The notes beneath the pieces were generated by a model. That model was not told the DNA's origin. It did not search any database and was given only the letters and a program-made list of their open reading frames with translations. DNA of 64,000 nt from Stigmatella aurantiaca DW4/3-1 (GTDB lineage Bacteria; Myxococcota; Myxococcia; Myxococcales; Myxococcaceae), in assembly GCF_000165485.1 (NCBI RefSeq), contig NC_014623.1:5350893-5414892 (forward strand), in the 5' to 3' direction. Numbering within the stretch: the stretch's first letter is position 1; every line of letters begins with the position of its first letter. Shown in pieces: positions 36,803-45,033 of this stretch. Position numbers and translations under genes: made by a program.

Positions 36803-37772
36803 GGGTGCTGATGACCTGCGCTGCGGTCGCCTGCTCGAAGAGCTGGTCCTTGCTCTGGATGAACTTTGGCACGGACTCACCGGCACGGACCTTGTCGATG
36901 GTGTCGAACACGAGGGGTCCCAGCAGCGGGTTGCACTCGACGGTGGCGTTGAGCTTGCCAGCGACCATCGCCTCGAAGGCTCCCTTCACCCCATCGATGG
37001 AGATGAGGGTGACGTCCTTGCCTGGGCTCATGCCGGCCTCGTCCAGCGCCTGAATGGCGCCCAGGGCCATGTCGTCGTTGTGGGCGTAGACGGCCTGGAT
37101 CTGCTTGCGATCCGATTTGATGAAGGCCTCCATGACCTCCTTGCCCTTGGCGCGGGTGAAGTCGGCGCTCTGGCTCTTGAGGATCTTCATGTCCGGGTAC
37201 TTCTGGAGGACCTCCTCGAAGCCCTTCTTCCGGTCGATGGCCGGGGCGGCGCCCGTGGAGCCCTGGAGTTCATAGATGTTGGCCTTGCCGTGGGTCTTCT
37301 TCGCGAGCCACTCGGCCGCCATCCGCCCCTCCTCCACGAAGTCGCTGGCGATGAGCGTGGTGAACAGGCTCTCGTCGCTCACCTTGATGCCGCGGTCGAC
37401 GAGGATGACCGGAATCTTGGCCTCCTTGGCCTGCGTGAGGACGACCTCCCAGCCGGTCTCGACGACGGGGGCCAGGACGATGACGTCCACCTTCTGCGCG
37501 ATGAAGGACGTGAGCGCCTGGATCTGGCTGGCCTGCTTGCCCTGGGCGTCCGCGAACTTGAGGTCCACGCCGCGCTTCTCGGCCTCGCCCCGGATGGACT
37601 TCGTCTCCGCCGTGCGCCAGGCGCTCTCGGCGCCCACCTGCGAGAAGCCCACGGAGAGCTTCTTGGCCGCCGCGGGAGGGGGTGTCCCGCCGGAGGGTTG
37701 CTCGGCCGTCTCGGCTGGTTGCTGCTTACATCCCATCAGGGCCACGAGGGCCACCGCGATCATCCATCTCAT
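36792..37772 (-). CDS. ytfQ: periplasmic galactofuranose-binding lipoprotein, YtfQ-like
   Basis: 326 residues, type I periplasmic sugar-binding fold. A lipobox (ALVALMGC) makes it a lipoprotein, unlike E. coli YtfQ. Similarity to YtfQ is strong along the chain as I recall it: LSVGFSQVGAESAWRTAET, IFIAPVV-type IVLAPVVETGWE, LQGSTGAAPAIDRKKGFEE, QSADFTRAKGKEVMEAFI and YAHNDDMALGAIQALDEAG. E. coli YtfQ binds galactofuranose preferentially. An 11-base gap separates it from the upstream GH43 gene, so the hydrolase and importer form one operon. This is the clearest functional anchor of the island. Confidence 0.93.
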   Translation of the reverse strand: MRWMIAVALVALMGCKQQPAETAEQPSGGTPPPAAAKKLSVGFSQVGAESAWRTAETKSIRGEAEKRGVDLKFADAQGKQASQIQALTSFIAQKVDVIVLAPVVETGWEVVLTQAKEAKIPVILVDRGIKVSDESLFTTLIASDFVEEGRMAAEWLAKKTHGKANIYELQGSTGAAPAIDRKKGFEEVLQKYPDMKILKSQSADFTRAKGKEVMEAFIKSDRKQIQAVYAHNDDMALGAIQALDEAGMSPGKDVTLISIDGVKGAFEAMVAGKLNATVECNPLLGPLVFDTIDKVRAGESVPKFIQSKDQLFEQATAAQVISTREY

Positions 37773-37783
37773 GCGTTGCTCTC

Positions 37784-39655
37784 CTATTCCTTCAGTCCGT
37801 AGACCCGGACATAGTCAAAAGTGGCGGTAAAGCCAGCACCCGACATCGACACCAGCCCGATCCGGGCGCTGGGTCCCAACTGGTGCATCCACGTGCCCAT
37901 CCGGGTCCAAGCCGTACCATTGATGCTGGAGTAGGCGGTGTACAATTCCTGGCTGCCCTGCGCACGCCGGACGATCCGCAACCAGACGGTCTCGGCGGCG
38001 GGACCTCCAACGGTCTCCCCATAGAAGGGCAGGTCCGGGCCCGGCACCGGGTATTCCTTGGCAAAGGCGATCTGCCGCGTCTCCCAGTAGGAGAAGTGGA
38101 CGAGCTTCACGTAGTGGTCGTCATCCCCGTGGATGACGAGCCCTGCCTGGACGAAGTTATGGCAGCAGCTCACCGGGGGCAGGTTCAGCGTCAATTTCGT
38201 CTCGACGGCGTAGTCCCCGCTGGGCACGGGCTCGGTGAGCACCGAGGCCGAGTTGCTGGTCCCATGGAGGTCCGCGGCCTGGGTGTTCATCCGGAAGCCC
38301 CCCTGCCCCAGCCCGAAGTCATTCGTGCCCGGCGGGCGAATCCAGGTCCACTGGCCGCTCAACACGGGGCCATCGAACTCGTCCGACGCCGAGGCGATGA
38401 GCGCCCCGGGCTCGGCCTCCTGGGCCAACACCCTCTTGTAACGGCTGAGCTCGTTGGGCTGGGAGGCCGGGGCGGGTTGCTCCGTGTCGGAAGCCCACAG
38501 GCCTCCGCGCACGGTGGGCCACCCATCCACCCAGTCCAGCGCATCCATCATCAGGAAGCGCTGCGTAAAGCGCTCCTGGCCAGGCTCCGTGCCCAGGTAG
38601 GCGTTGTCCCGGTCCACGGCGTGGTACAGCAGCCACTGCTGGCCCCCCGAGTCCGTCAGGACCGTGTTGTGGCCGGTCCCCACCCAGCGGTTGCCATTGA
38701 GCCCCAGCACGGGCGTGCCGCCCACCCGGGCGTCGGTGAGGCGAATCCCCTCGCGATCCACGAAGGGGCCATAGGGGCTCCGGGACCGCCCGGCGAAGAC
38801 GCTGTAGCCCGTCAGGGGGCCCACGCAGCAGTCCGTGGCCGAGGCCAGCAGGTAGTAATACCCATCGTGGGGGATGATGCTGGTGGCCTCGTAACGGTTG
38901 GCGACGGTGACCTCCACCTGGGTGTAGGGATCCGACGCCAGGCCATCCTCGGACAGCCGCCGCACGGAGATGCCGCCGAAGTAGCTGCCATAATAGATGT
39001 ACCGGGCCCCATCCTCGGCGGTGATGACCTCGGGATCGATCGCCCACCGCCTGCGCTCGTCACCACAGCAGGGCGCCTCGTGCGGCTCGACGACCGGCTT
39101 CGCCGCATGGGTCCAGGGGCCCAGGGGGCCGTCACTGGTGGCCACGCCGATCGCGTTGCCTCCCGACTTCGAGTCGACCACGGAGTAATACAGATGATAC
39201 TTCCCGCCGAAGTATTCGATCTCGGGAGCCCAGAGATCCGTGGTGGGCTGAGCCCACTCGGGAGGGGCCGTGAAGGCATCCCCGGCGTATGTCCAATCCA
39301 CGAGGTCCGTGGATTTCAGCATGGGAATCAGGTGCTGTTTGAGTTTGCCCTCGCCGTCCTTGTCCTGCGCGTTCAGCGGGTCCATCGTGCAGTAGACGTA
39401 CCAGGATGTATCACCCGGCTGCTGTCCGCGAATGAGGGTGGGGTCCGGGCAATTGTCGACCGTGCCTCCCCCGGGAATCACGGCCCGCAGGGGATTGGTG
39501 TAACTCTTGGTGTTGACGGTGGGAGGGGTGGGGGGCGGCTCTTCCGTGGGAGGCGTTTCATCCTCCGAGCAAGCCGTGGCGCTCAGCACAGCGAGCACCG
39601 TCAGCCACAATCCCATCCGGCTCCAGCCTCGCGATGAGGACGGACGTCTCCGCAT
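37784..39655 (-). CDS. GH43-family glycoside hydrolase lipoprotein with C-terminal beta-sandwich
   Basis: 623 residues. Lipobox (LSATAC) and a Thr/Pro/Glu spacer place the enzyme outside the inner membrane, probably on the surface. The five-bladed propeller of GH43 is visible: catalytic base Asp in NCPDPTLI, the pKa-modulating Asp in WAIDPEVI and the acid Glu in YEATSII. The next ~200 residues (from ~430, DEFDGPVLSGQWTW) form a concanavalin-like domain (DUF1349-like) that usually contributes to substrate binding. GH43 members act on arabinan, arabinoxylan or galactan. A GGGGAAG about 9 bases upstream supports the ATG 39655. First gene of the operon with the ytfQRT-yjfF importer. Confidence 0.88.
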   Translation of the reverse strand: MRRRPSSSRGWSRMGLWLTVLAVLSATACSEDETPPTEEPPPTPPTVNTKSYTNPLRAVIPGGGTVDNCPDPTLIRGQQPGDTSWYVYCTMDPLNAQDKDGEGKLKQHLIPMLKSTDLVDWTYAGDAFTAPPEWAQPTTDLWAPEIEYFGGKYHLYYSVVDSKSGGNAIGVATSDGPLGPWTHAAKPVVEPHEAPCCGDERRRWAIDPEVITAEDGARYIYYGSYFGGISVRRLSEDGLASDPYTQVEVTVANRYEATSIIPHDGYYYLLASATDCCVGPLTGYSVFAGRSRSPYGPFVDREGIRLTDARVGGTPVLGLNGNRWVGTGHNTVLTDSGGQQWLLYHAVDRDNAYLGTEPGQERFTQRFLMMDALDWVDGWPTVRGGLWASDTEQPAPASQPNELSRYKRVLAQEAEPGALIASASDEFDGPVLSGQWTWIRPPGTNDFGLGQGGFRMNTQAADLHGTSNSASVLTEPVPSGDYAVETKLTLNLPPVSCCHNFVQAGLVIHGDDDHYVKLVHFSYWETRQIAFAKEYPVPGPDLPFYGETVGGPAAETVWLRIVRRAQGSQELYTAYSSINGTAWTRMGTWMHQLGPSARIGLVSMSGAGFTATFDYVRVYGLKE

Positions 39656-39919
39656 TTTCCACTTCCCCTTTGAGAGATGAAACGGCTTGCGGCACCCGGG
39701 TTTTCCCCGCGCCAGGCACCCTGCAAGTGGCCGGGCATCTCATGACAGACATCAACAACGTGTCAAGGACGGCGTTCGTGTTGGCTTAACAACACATCGT
39801 GATGGAAAGACATATCAACGCGTCGCGTCGCGGCCCATGCGTGAACAGCGCTTCCATTGACCCGTGGATCCGCTCTGCGTAGCCTGCCGCCCCCTTCCCT
39901 CGAGGTTCTGGCCCTGCTC
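39656..39919. promoter_or_regulatory. divergent promoter region of the two GH43 genes
   Basis: 264 bases between the starts. It contains two similar 16-17-base elements in the same orientation: GACATCAACAACGTGTC at 39748-39764 and GACATATCAACGCGTC at 39809-39824, 61 bases apart (about six helical turns). Each sits 90-110 bases upstream of one of the divergent genes, so they may be operators of one regulator. No regulator gene is present nearby, other than the sigma-54 activator at 31.8 kb. Confidence 0.4.
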
Positions 39920-41533
39920 ATGCGTTCTCGCGGTGTCTTTCTTTCCGCAGCCCTGCTCTCACTGACCGTCCTGGCCGCGCTGACGGCCCCGGGCTGCTCC
40001 TCGGACGAGCCCAAGCCCCCGGAGAACCCCCCGGAGAATCCACCTCCCCCTCCGCCCGCGTTGGACATCACCAACCCGGTCCTGTCCGGTGACTATCCGG
40101 ATCCTTCGATTCTGCGCGTCGAGGACACGTACTGGGCCACCGCGACGTCCTCCGAGTGGGCGCCCCACTTCCCGCTGTTACGCTCGACGGATCTGCTTCA
40201 CTGGGAGCTGGTGGGGCCGGTCTTCGAGAGCGAGCCCACCTGGTCCGAGGGCAACTACTGGGCGCCGGAACTCGCCACGGACAACGGCCGCTACTTCATC
40301 TTCTACACGGCGAAGAAGAAGGGAGGCCCCCTGTGTGTCGCCGTCGCGACGGCCTCGCAGGTGTCCGGGCCGTACACCGACCGGGGGCCGCTCGTCTGCC
40401 AGGCGCTGGGCTCCATCGATGGGGCGTTGATCCGCGACGAGAACAACGTGCTCTACCTGGTGTGGAAGGAGGACGGGAACAGCCAGGGCCTGCCCACGCC
40501 CCTCTGGGCGCAACCTTTGTCCGAGGAGGGCACCCAGCTCATCGGCGAGAAGAAGCAGATCCTTCTGAATGACACGCCGTGGGAGGGGCAGGTCGTCGAG
40601 GGGCCCTACCTCCTCCGGCGCAACGGCTGGTTCTACCTCTTCTATGCGGGCGCCGGATGCTGTGGGCGCGCCTGCAACTACGGGGTGGGCGTGGCCCGCT
40701 CGAAGACGCTGCTGTCGGGCTGGGAGAAGCACCCCCTCAACCCCATCGTGAAGAACAACGCGTCCTGGAAGTGCCCGGGACACGGCAGCGTGGTGACGGA
40801 TCCCCTGGGCCGGGACTACCTGCTCTACCACGCCTACAGCACCACGGACTCCGTCTACGTCGGCCGGCAGGGTGTGCTGGATGCCATCCAGTGGGGAGAG
40901 GACGAGTGGCCTTCGATCAACTCGCGCCGGGGCACCGGCGGCAAAGTCCTGGCCACGCCCCCGGCCTTCTTCGATGACTTCACCGCCACGGCGCTGGTCC
41001 CTGGCTGGCAGTGGCCGAAGAGCCGCGCGCCCTCTACTGCCCTCACCGGGGGCGTGTTGACGCTCGCGCCCCCCACGGCCCAGGCGGCGGACCCCATCGG
41101 CGCGACCCTGGCCCGCTCCACCAACACCGGCACCTACACGGCCGAGGCGATCCTGGAGGTGGGAGACCTTTCCGCGGAGACCTCGGCGGGACTGGCGGCC
41201 TCGGGCGATCCGGAGAACGGGCTTGGCATCGCGCTTCAGGCGGGCAAGGTGGCGCTGTGGATCCGGAAGGGAAACACCCATGCGGTGGATGCCAGCACCT
41301 CCCGGGAAGCGCCCGTGGCAAACGGAAAGCTGCACCTGCGCATGACGGCGAGGTCCGGACACCTCTACCGGTTCGCCGTGAGCGGGGATGGCGCCTCCTG
41401 GACGGACGTGGGGGGTGAGCTGAATGGCGACTTCCTGCCCCCCTGGGACCGTGGTGTGCGTGTGGCGCTCACGGGGGGCGGCGGCGCGGGGGCGGCGGCA
41501 CGGTTCGACTCGTTGCGCATCACCCCCGAATAG
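39920..41533 (+). CDS. GH43-family glycoside hydrolase lipoprotein (arabinanase/arabinofuranosidase-like)
   Basis: 537 residues from the ATG 39920, chosen because a lipoprotein signal follows at once (LTAPGC). A Pro-rich spacer (ENPPENPPPPPPALD) precedes the GH43 propeller with the base Asp in YPDPSIL, Asp in SIDGALI and acid Glu in VVEGPYLL. Cys-rich turn GCCGRACNY is unusual. A C-terminal ~180-residue beta-sandwich (from FFDDFTATALVPGWQW) matches the concanavalin-like partner domain seen in beta-xylosidase/arabinosidase members. Arabinofuranose or related furanose is the likely product, which fits the neighbouring furanose importer. Overlapping intent with the other GH43 (same substrate class), not a copy. 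Confidence 0.86.
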   Translation: MRSRGVFLSAALLSLTVLAALTAPGCSSDEPKPPENPPENPPPPPPALDITNPVLSGDYPDPSILRVEDTYWATATSSEWAPHFPLLRSTDLLHWELVGPVFESEPTWSEGNYWAPELATDNGRYFIFYTAKKKGGPLCVAVATASQVSGPYTDRGPLVCQALGSIDGALIRDENNVLYLVWKEDGNSQGLPTPLWAQPLSEEGTQLIGEKKQILLNDTPWEGQVVEGPYLLRRNGWFYLFYAGAGCCGRACNYGVGVARSKTLLSGWEKHPLNPIVKNNASWKCPGHGSVVTDPLGRDYLLYHAYSTTDSVYVGRQGVLDAIQWGEDEWPSINSRRGTGGKVLATPPAFFDDFTATALVPGWQWPKSRAPSTALTGGVLTLAPPTAQAADPIGATLARSTNTGTYTAEAILEVGDLSAETSAGLAASGDPENGLGIALQAGKVALWIRKGNTHAVDASTSREAPVANGKLHLRMTARSGHLYRFAVSGDGASWTDVGGELNGDFLPPWDRGVRVALTGGGGAGAAARFDSLRITPE

Positions 41534-41536
41534 GGG

Positions 41537-42667
41537 ATGAAACGCGGCGTGACCCCTTCCTTCCAAGATCTCTACGGCCACCCTCCGGAGACCATTGTCC
41601 AGGCCCCCGGCCGGGTGAATCTCATCGGTGAGCACACCGATTACAACGGCGGCTTCGTGCTGCCGATGGCCATTCCGCAACAGACGCACGTCGAATTGCG
41701 GAAACGGGAGGACCGGCGGGTCCGGGCCTTCAGCCTCAACACGGGCCAGCGAGGAGAGATCCTCGAATACGAGCTGGGCCAAGAGGACCGGCGCAAGAGG
41801 TGGATCGACTACCTCCAAGGCGTCACCTATGTCCTGCGGCGCGCGGGCCACGCCCTGACGGGCTTCGAGGTCCGCATCCACTCCGAGGTGCCGTTGGGCA
41901 GCGGGCTGTCTTCCAGCGCCTCGCTGGACGTGAGCCTGCTCCGGGCCCTGCGTCAGGCGTTCTCGCTGCCCTTGGATGATGTCCAGATCGCGCTGCTGGG
42001 ACAGCAGGTCGAGGTGGATTTCGTGGGCGCGCCCGTGGGCGTGATGGATCCCATGGCCGCCAGCATCGCCGGGGTGGGCGTCGCCCTGTTCCTCGATACG
42101 AGGGAGATGCGTTTCGAGCGGGTGCCCCTGCCCCCCGGCGTGGACCTCATCGTCATCAACTCGGGCGTCGCGCACAACCACTCGGCGGGCGACTACCGTG
42201 TCCGCCGCGCGGAGTGTGAGCGTGCCGCGGAACTCTTGGGAGTCAAACAGCTCAGGGACCTGACCGAGGCGGACCTGCCCCGGGCCGAGAAGCTGCCCGA
42301 TCCGTTGGGCCGTCGTGTGCGGCACATCGTGACGGAGAACGCCCGCGTGCTCGCCACCGTGGAGGCGCTCCGGAAGGCCGATCTGCCGACGCTGGGCACC
42401 CTCTTCTACGCCTCTCACGACTCCCAACGCCTCGACTATGAAGTCTCCGTGCCCGAGATCGATCTGCTCGTGGACCTTGGGCGAGCCGATCCAGACGTGT
42501 ATGGCGCGCGCCTCACGGGGGGCGGCTTCGGCGGCTCCGTGGTCATGCTGGCCCGGGAAGGAGCGGGGGCGGCCGTGGCCGCGCGGATCGCCAGGCGTTA
42601 CGCGGACCAATCGGGCCAACGCCCAGCGATCCTGCTCCCCCAGGCCCCTGTCTCCCGGCAGGCCTAA
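41537..42667 (+). CDS. galK: galactokinase
   Basis: 376 residues. GHMP kinase that phosphorylates alpha-D-galactose at C1 with ATP, first step of the Leloir pathway. The galactokinase signature APGRVNLIGEHTDYNGGFVLP is complete, with the catalytic Arg and Asp-bearing segments; motif 2 is PLGSGLSSSASLDV, motif 3 LTGGGFGGSVVML. Follows the second GH43 by three bases, so the two are co-transcribed. galT and galE are not in the window. Its presence shows that galactose units, or galactose formed from galactofuranose, are an intended product of the island. Confidence 0.95.
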   Translation: MKRGVTPSFQDLYGHPPETIVQAPGRVNLIGEHTDYNGGFVLPMAIPQQTHVELRKREDRRVRAFSLNTGQRGEILEYELGQEDRRKRWIDYLQGVTYVLRRAGHALTGFEVRIHSEVPLGSGLSSSASLDVSLLRALRQAFSLPLDDVQIALLGQQVEVDFVGAPVGVMDPMAASIAGVGVALFLDTREMRFERVPLPPGVDLIVINSGVAHNHSAGDYRVRRAECERAAELLGVKQLRDLTEADLPRAEKLPDPLGRRVRHIVTENARVLATVEALRKADLPTLGTLFYASHDSQRLDYEVSVPEIDLLVDLGRADPDVYGARLTGGGFGGSVVMLAREGAGAAVAARIARRYADQSGQRPAILLPQAPVSRQA

Positions 42668-42786
42668 GCACCTGGACATGGAGATGGTTCGCTTCGGCCA
42701 AGCGTGCCGCAGCAGACAAAGGACCTCTCCATGGTCACATGCTGCGACTTGTCCTCAGCGTAGATGCCCACCGCCAGTGACGAGGA

Positions 42787-42839
42787 GCGGCGTCAAGGGT
42801 CGCGAAGCGACGGCGGTAGACGCTTGCCCTTGATGCCGC
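42787..42839. repeat. long imperfect inverted repeat enclosing a second hairpin
   Basis: Outer arms GCGGCGTCAAGG (42787-42798) and CCTTGATGCCGC (42828-42839) can pair over 12 bases with one G-U wobble in RNA. Inside lies GTCGC-GAA-GCGAC (42799-42811), a five-base stem with a three-base loop. It sits between galK and the convergent gene ending at 42866, so it could be a bidirectional terminator, but no T run follows on either strand. Confidence 0.55.
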
Positions 42840-42865
42840 CACCCACTCGAGGGGCAGGAGATCCT

Positions 42866-43276
42866 CTATTCAGAGCGACTCAACACGTACCTCTCCCGAT
42901 CGTCGAGTTCATTTGCATCGAATGTCACATCACGTCTCCCGCCCTTGTCATCCAAAAGGATCCAAGAGTACGGGCTCGGCGAATCGGATGATACGAGGGA
43001 CTCACACTTCCATAGCCGACACAATTCAAACATCACCTCAAACTCGTCACCCAAGTCCACCGGACTCCATTGAGGAACGATCGAAAGATACAGCACGAAA
43101 TCACCCGAAGTCTTGCGCGCGCTCACGAGGACACGCACCTTCTCATTGAGATCGATCGGCCCCTGCTCGGGGACCACGAGAACCTCGTCTGGCCGGACGC
43201 CAAACACACGTGCTACCCCTGAGGCGATTTCGTCAAAGTCTAGATTTTTGTTCACAAAGAAGTCTTGCCAAATCAC
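42866..43276 (-). CDS. hypothetical small acidic protein
   Basis: 136 residues, GTG start overlapping the preceding (broken) gene by four bases. Acidic, with beta-rich hydrophobic/charged alternation (VLVVPEQGPIDLNEKVRVLV, FVLYLSIVPQWSP) and no signal peptide or membrane segment. I do not recognise it. The order, a coupled small soluble gene behind a gene whose C-terminus ends in a charged helical segment, resembles an immunity gene, but the upstream gene is broken and its product is unknown, so this is speculation. GC is lower than in the sugar genes. Confidence 0.55.
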   Translation of the reverse strand: MIWQDFFVNKNLDFDEIASGVARVFGVRPDEVLVVPEQGPIDLNEKVRVLVSARKTSGDFVLYLSIVPQWSPVDLGDEFEVMFELCRLWKCESLVSSDSPSPYSWILLDDKGGRRDVTFDANELDDRERYVLSRSE

Positions 43277-43637
43277 ATATCACCTCCCTCAAGCATCCGA
43301 ATGCTCCGTGCACGTTCAATAGTCTCTGGAGTGAGGGCCGGATCGTTGGCGAAGATCTTCGTGGCTCTTTCGGTCCCATCGCCGAGCTCCTCGCCACGGA
43401 AGCGCCAGCGGCCCCGGGCCTGGCCTGGGACAGCAACGGCCTCGCCTTGGCCACGTTTCCCCGGGTCTCGTACAGGGCAAGGGCCGCGTCCACTCCCCCC
43501 ACGGCCACGAATCGGCCCGCCTCCCGGCTGGCCCGAATGTCGCTGACGAGCTGCCCCAGCCCATCCACCCCCAGCAGCAACTCCAACTCGCGCACCACTG
43601 CCTTGAGGGCTTGCAACCGCACCTCTACCCCCATCAC
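43273..43637 (-). pseudogene. frameshifted gene, possible toxin-end or small helical protein
   Basis: The coding character switches frame. From the ATG at 43637 one frame reads VRLQALKAVVRELELLLGVD and VGGVDAALALYETRG convincingly, then turns into Arg/Pro/Ser-rich sequence. The next frame picks up ELGDGTERATKIFANDPAL and RARSIRMLEGGDM and ends with a stop four bases into the following gene. The switch falls around 43430-43480 within a G/C-rich run. Product unknown; about 120 residues when repaired. The ~300 bases upstream (to 43935) hold no coding signal. Confidence 0.5.
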
Positions 43638-43935
43638 TCACCACTGCCGCAGCCTACCCCCTGAACGGAATTACTTCGCTTGGCTTAGAGGATGCACGGA
43701 CACAGGTGTTGGAGCCCTGAAGGCAGAGTCGCTGGGTGCTCAGGCGGTGACCCTGGCGGCCGGGCACGGCTGAAGTCTCGCCTGGCGCAGGGGGCAGCGC
43801 TGGTGGCTGTGCAAGACCATTCACTGGCCGCAGGCGGTGGAGTCCGAAGTGGTCTCAATCCTGGGGAAAGATTGGCGGCCCAAGGCGCTCGCGGAGGGGG
43901 CGTGAGGTCCCCCTCACGACGGCGAGGCCAAGGGC

Positions 43936-45033
43936 CTATGAGCGCACCAGCAGATCGGGCCGGGCGCGGCCGTCCACCTCGACGGTGGGCCAACGTGGGT
44001 CGGCCGTGAGGATCTCCAGGCCCCCCTCATTCACGACGACGGTGTCCTCGATTTTCGCGCCGGGCAGTGAGGGGTTCCACGCCACCGCATTGCCCGGCTG
44101 GAGGATGGCCTCCGTGCCCGGCAGGGCGACGACGTCCCGGGAGAGGTATCCGCAGGAGCCCCCCTGGTGGTGGAAGGCCTCGGCGCCCGGGTGGCCCTGG
44201 GCCGCGTAGGCCTCGACGATGGCCGCGTAGACCTTGCCCAGGGCCGTGCCCGGCCGGGACGCCCGGAAGGCCGCGGCTTCCACCCGGGCCACATCGGCCG
44301 CGAGCTTGCGCTCGGCCGCCGTGGGCTCCCGGAAGGAGACGAACCGGGTGAGGTTGGCGAACAGACCGTGCCGGCGGGCGCAGAAGACGAGCATGGCCCG
44401 CGCGCCCAGCCGCTCGTGGCTCGCGGTGGCATGGCGGTGCAGCGGCAGACGGCGCTCCTCCCCCACCAACGTCAACGCGGGGTGGATGCCCCGCCCCCAG
44501 AGCGCCTCGGCCCCGGCGCCCGCGAGCTGCCAGCCCGTCCACTCCGGGCGTGCCGCCTGCATCACCTCGGTCATCGCCTCGGCCGCCTCCCGGCCCAGCG
44601 CCCGGTACCGCTCCAGCTCCTGCGGGAGCAGTGCCCAGCGGGAGTGCACCAGCTCGCTGGGCAGCGGCACCTCGTTGCCCGTGGGCCGGTCAGAGGCGAC
44701 CGGGGCCCCTTCGCGCTGGACCTCGACGAAGGCTTCGCGCCGGGCCTTGTCCGTCCAGGGGCAAGACCAGACCAGGGGCCCCTTGGGGACTTCCTCTTCC
44801 TCGAGCCGGGCCGCCTCGATGGTATCCGTCAGCACCCAGGCGCCCGTGCGGGTGATGAGCACCTCCGCGACACCCGTATCGGTGGTGAGCAGCACCACGT
44901 TCGAGCCGCCGCAGGTCGCCCAGGCGAACCAGTCCACCCCGCGCAGGCGCACCGCGCCCAGCCCCTTCTGGGCCAGCAGCGCCCTCACGCGCGCCAGCTT
45001 CACATCGAGTTCAGCCGCCTTGGCGGGGCTCAT
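43936..45033 (-). CDS. M24 (Xaa-Pro peptidase) homologue with missing metal ligands
   Basis: 365 residues with an N-terminal creatinase-like domain (~1-145) and a pita-bread-like C-terminal domain (~150-365). In active members five residues, Asp, Asp, His, Glu, Glu, bind two metals. At the usual VDxGA...SDxTR place this protein reads [16 protein letters not shown], so both Asp are gone. A His remains in [10 protein letters not shown], the first Glu block reads NAVAWNP and only the last Glu is kept (AKIEDTVVV). Hence probably not a peptidase; a binding or regulatory role is likelier. Its ATG overlaps the UDP-sugar pyrophosphorylase stop by four bases. Confidence 0.8.
   Translation of the reverse strand: MSPAKAAELDVKLARVRALLAQKGLGAVRLRGVDWFAWATCGGSNVVLLTTDTGVAEVLITRTGAWVLTDTIEAARLEEEEVPKGPLVWSCPWTDKARREAFVEVQREGAPVASDRPTGNEVPLPSELVHSRWALLPQELERYRALGREAAEAMTEVMQAARPEWTGWQLAGAGAEALWGRGIHPALTLVGEERRLPLHRHATASHERLGARAMLVFCARRHGLFANLTRFVSFREPTAAERKLAADVARVEAAAFRASRPGTALGKVYAAIVEAYAAQGHPGAEAFHHQGGSCGYLSRDVVALPGTEAILQPGNAVAWNPSLPGAKIEDTVVVNEGGLEILTADPRWPTVEVDGRARPDLLVRS

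Noticed and set aside
40178-42679. Open frame of 833 codons opposite the second GH43 and galK
   Set aside because: Both plus-strand genes have catalytic signatures; the minus frame has none.
43638-43935. Open minus-strand frame rich in Pro/Arg between the M24 gene and the broken gene
   Set aside because: No coding character, no ribosome-binding site, low complexity.
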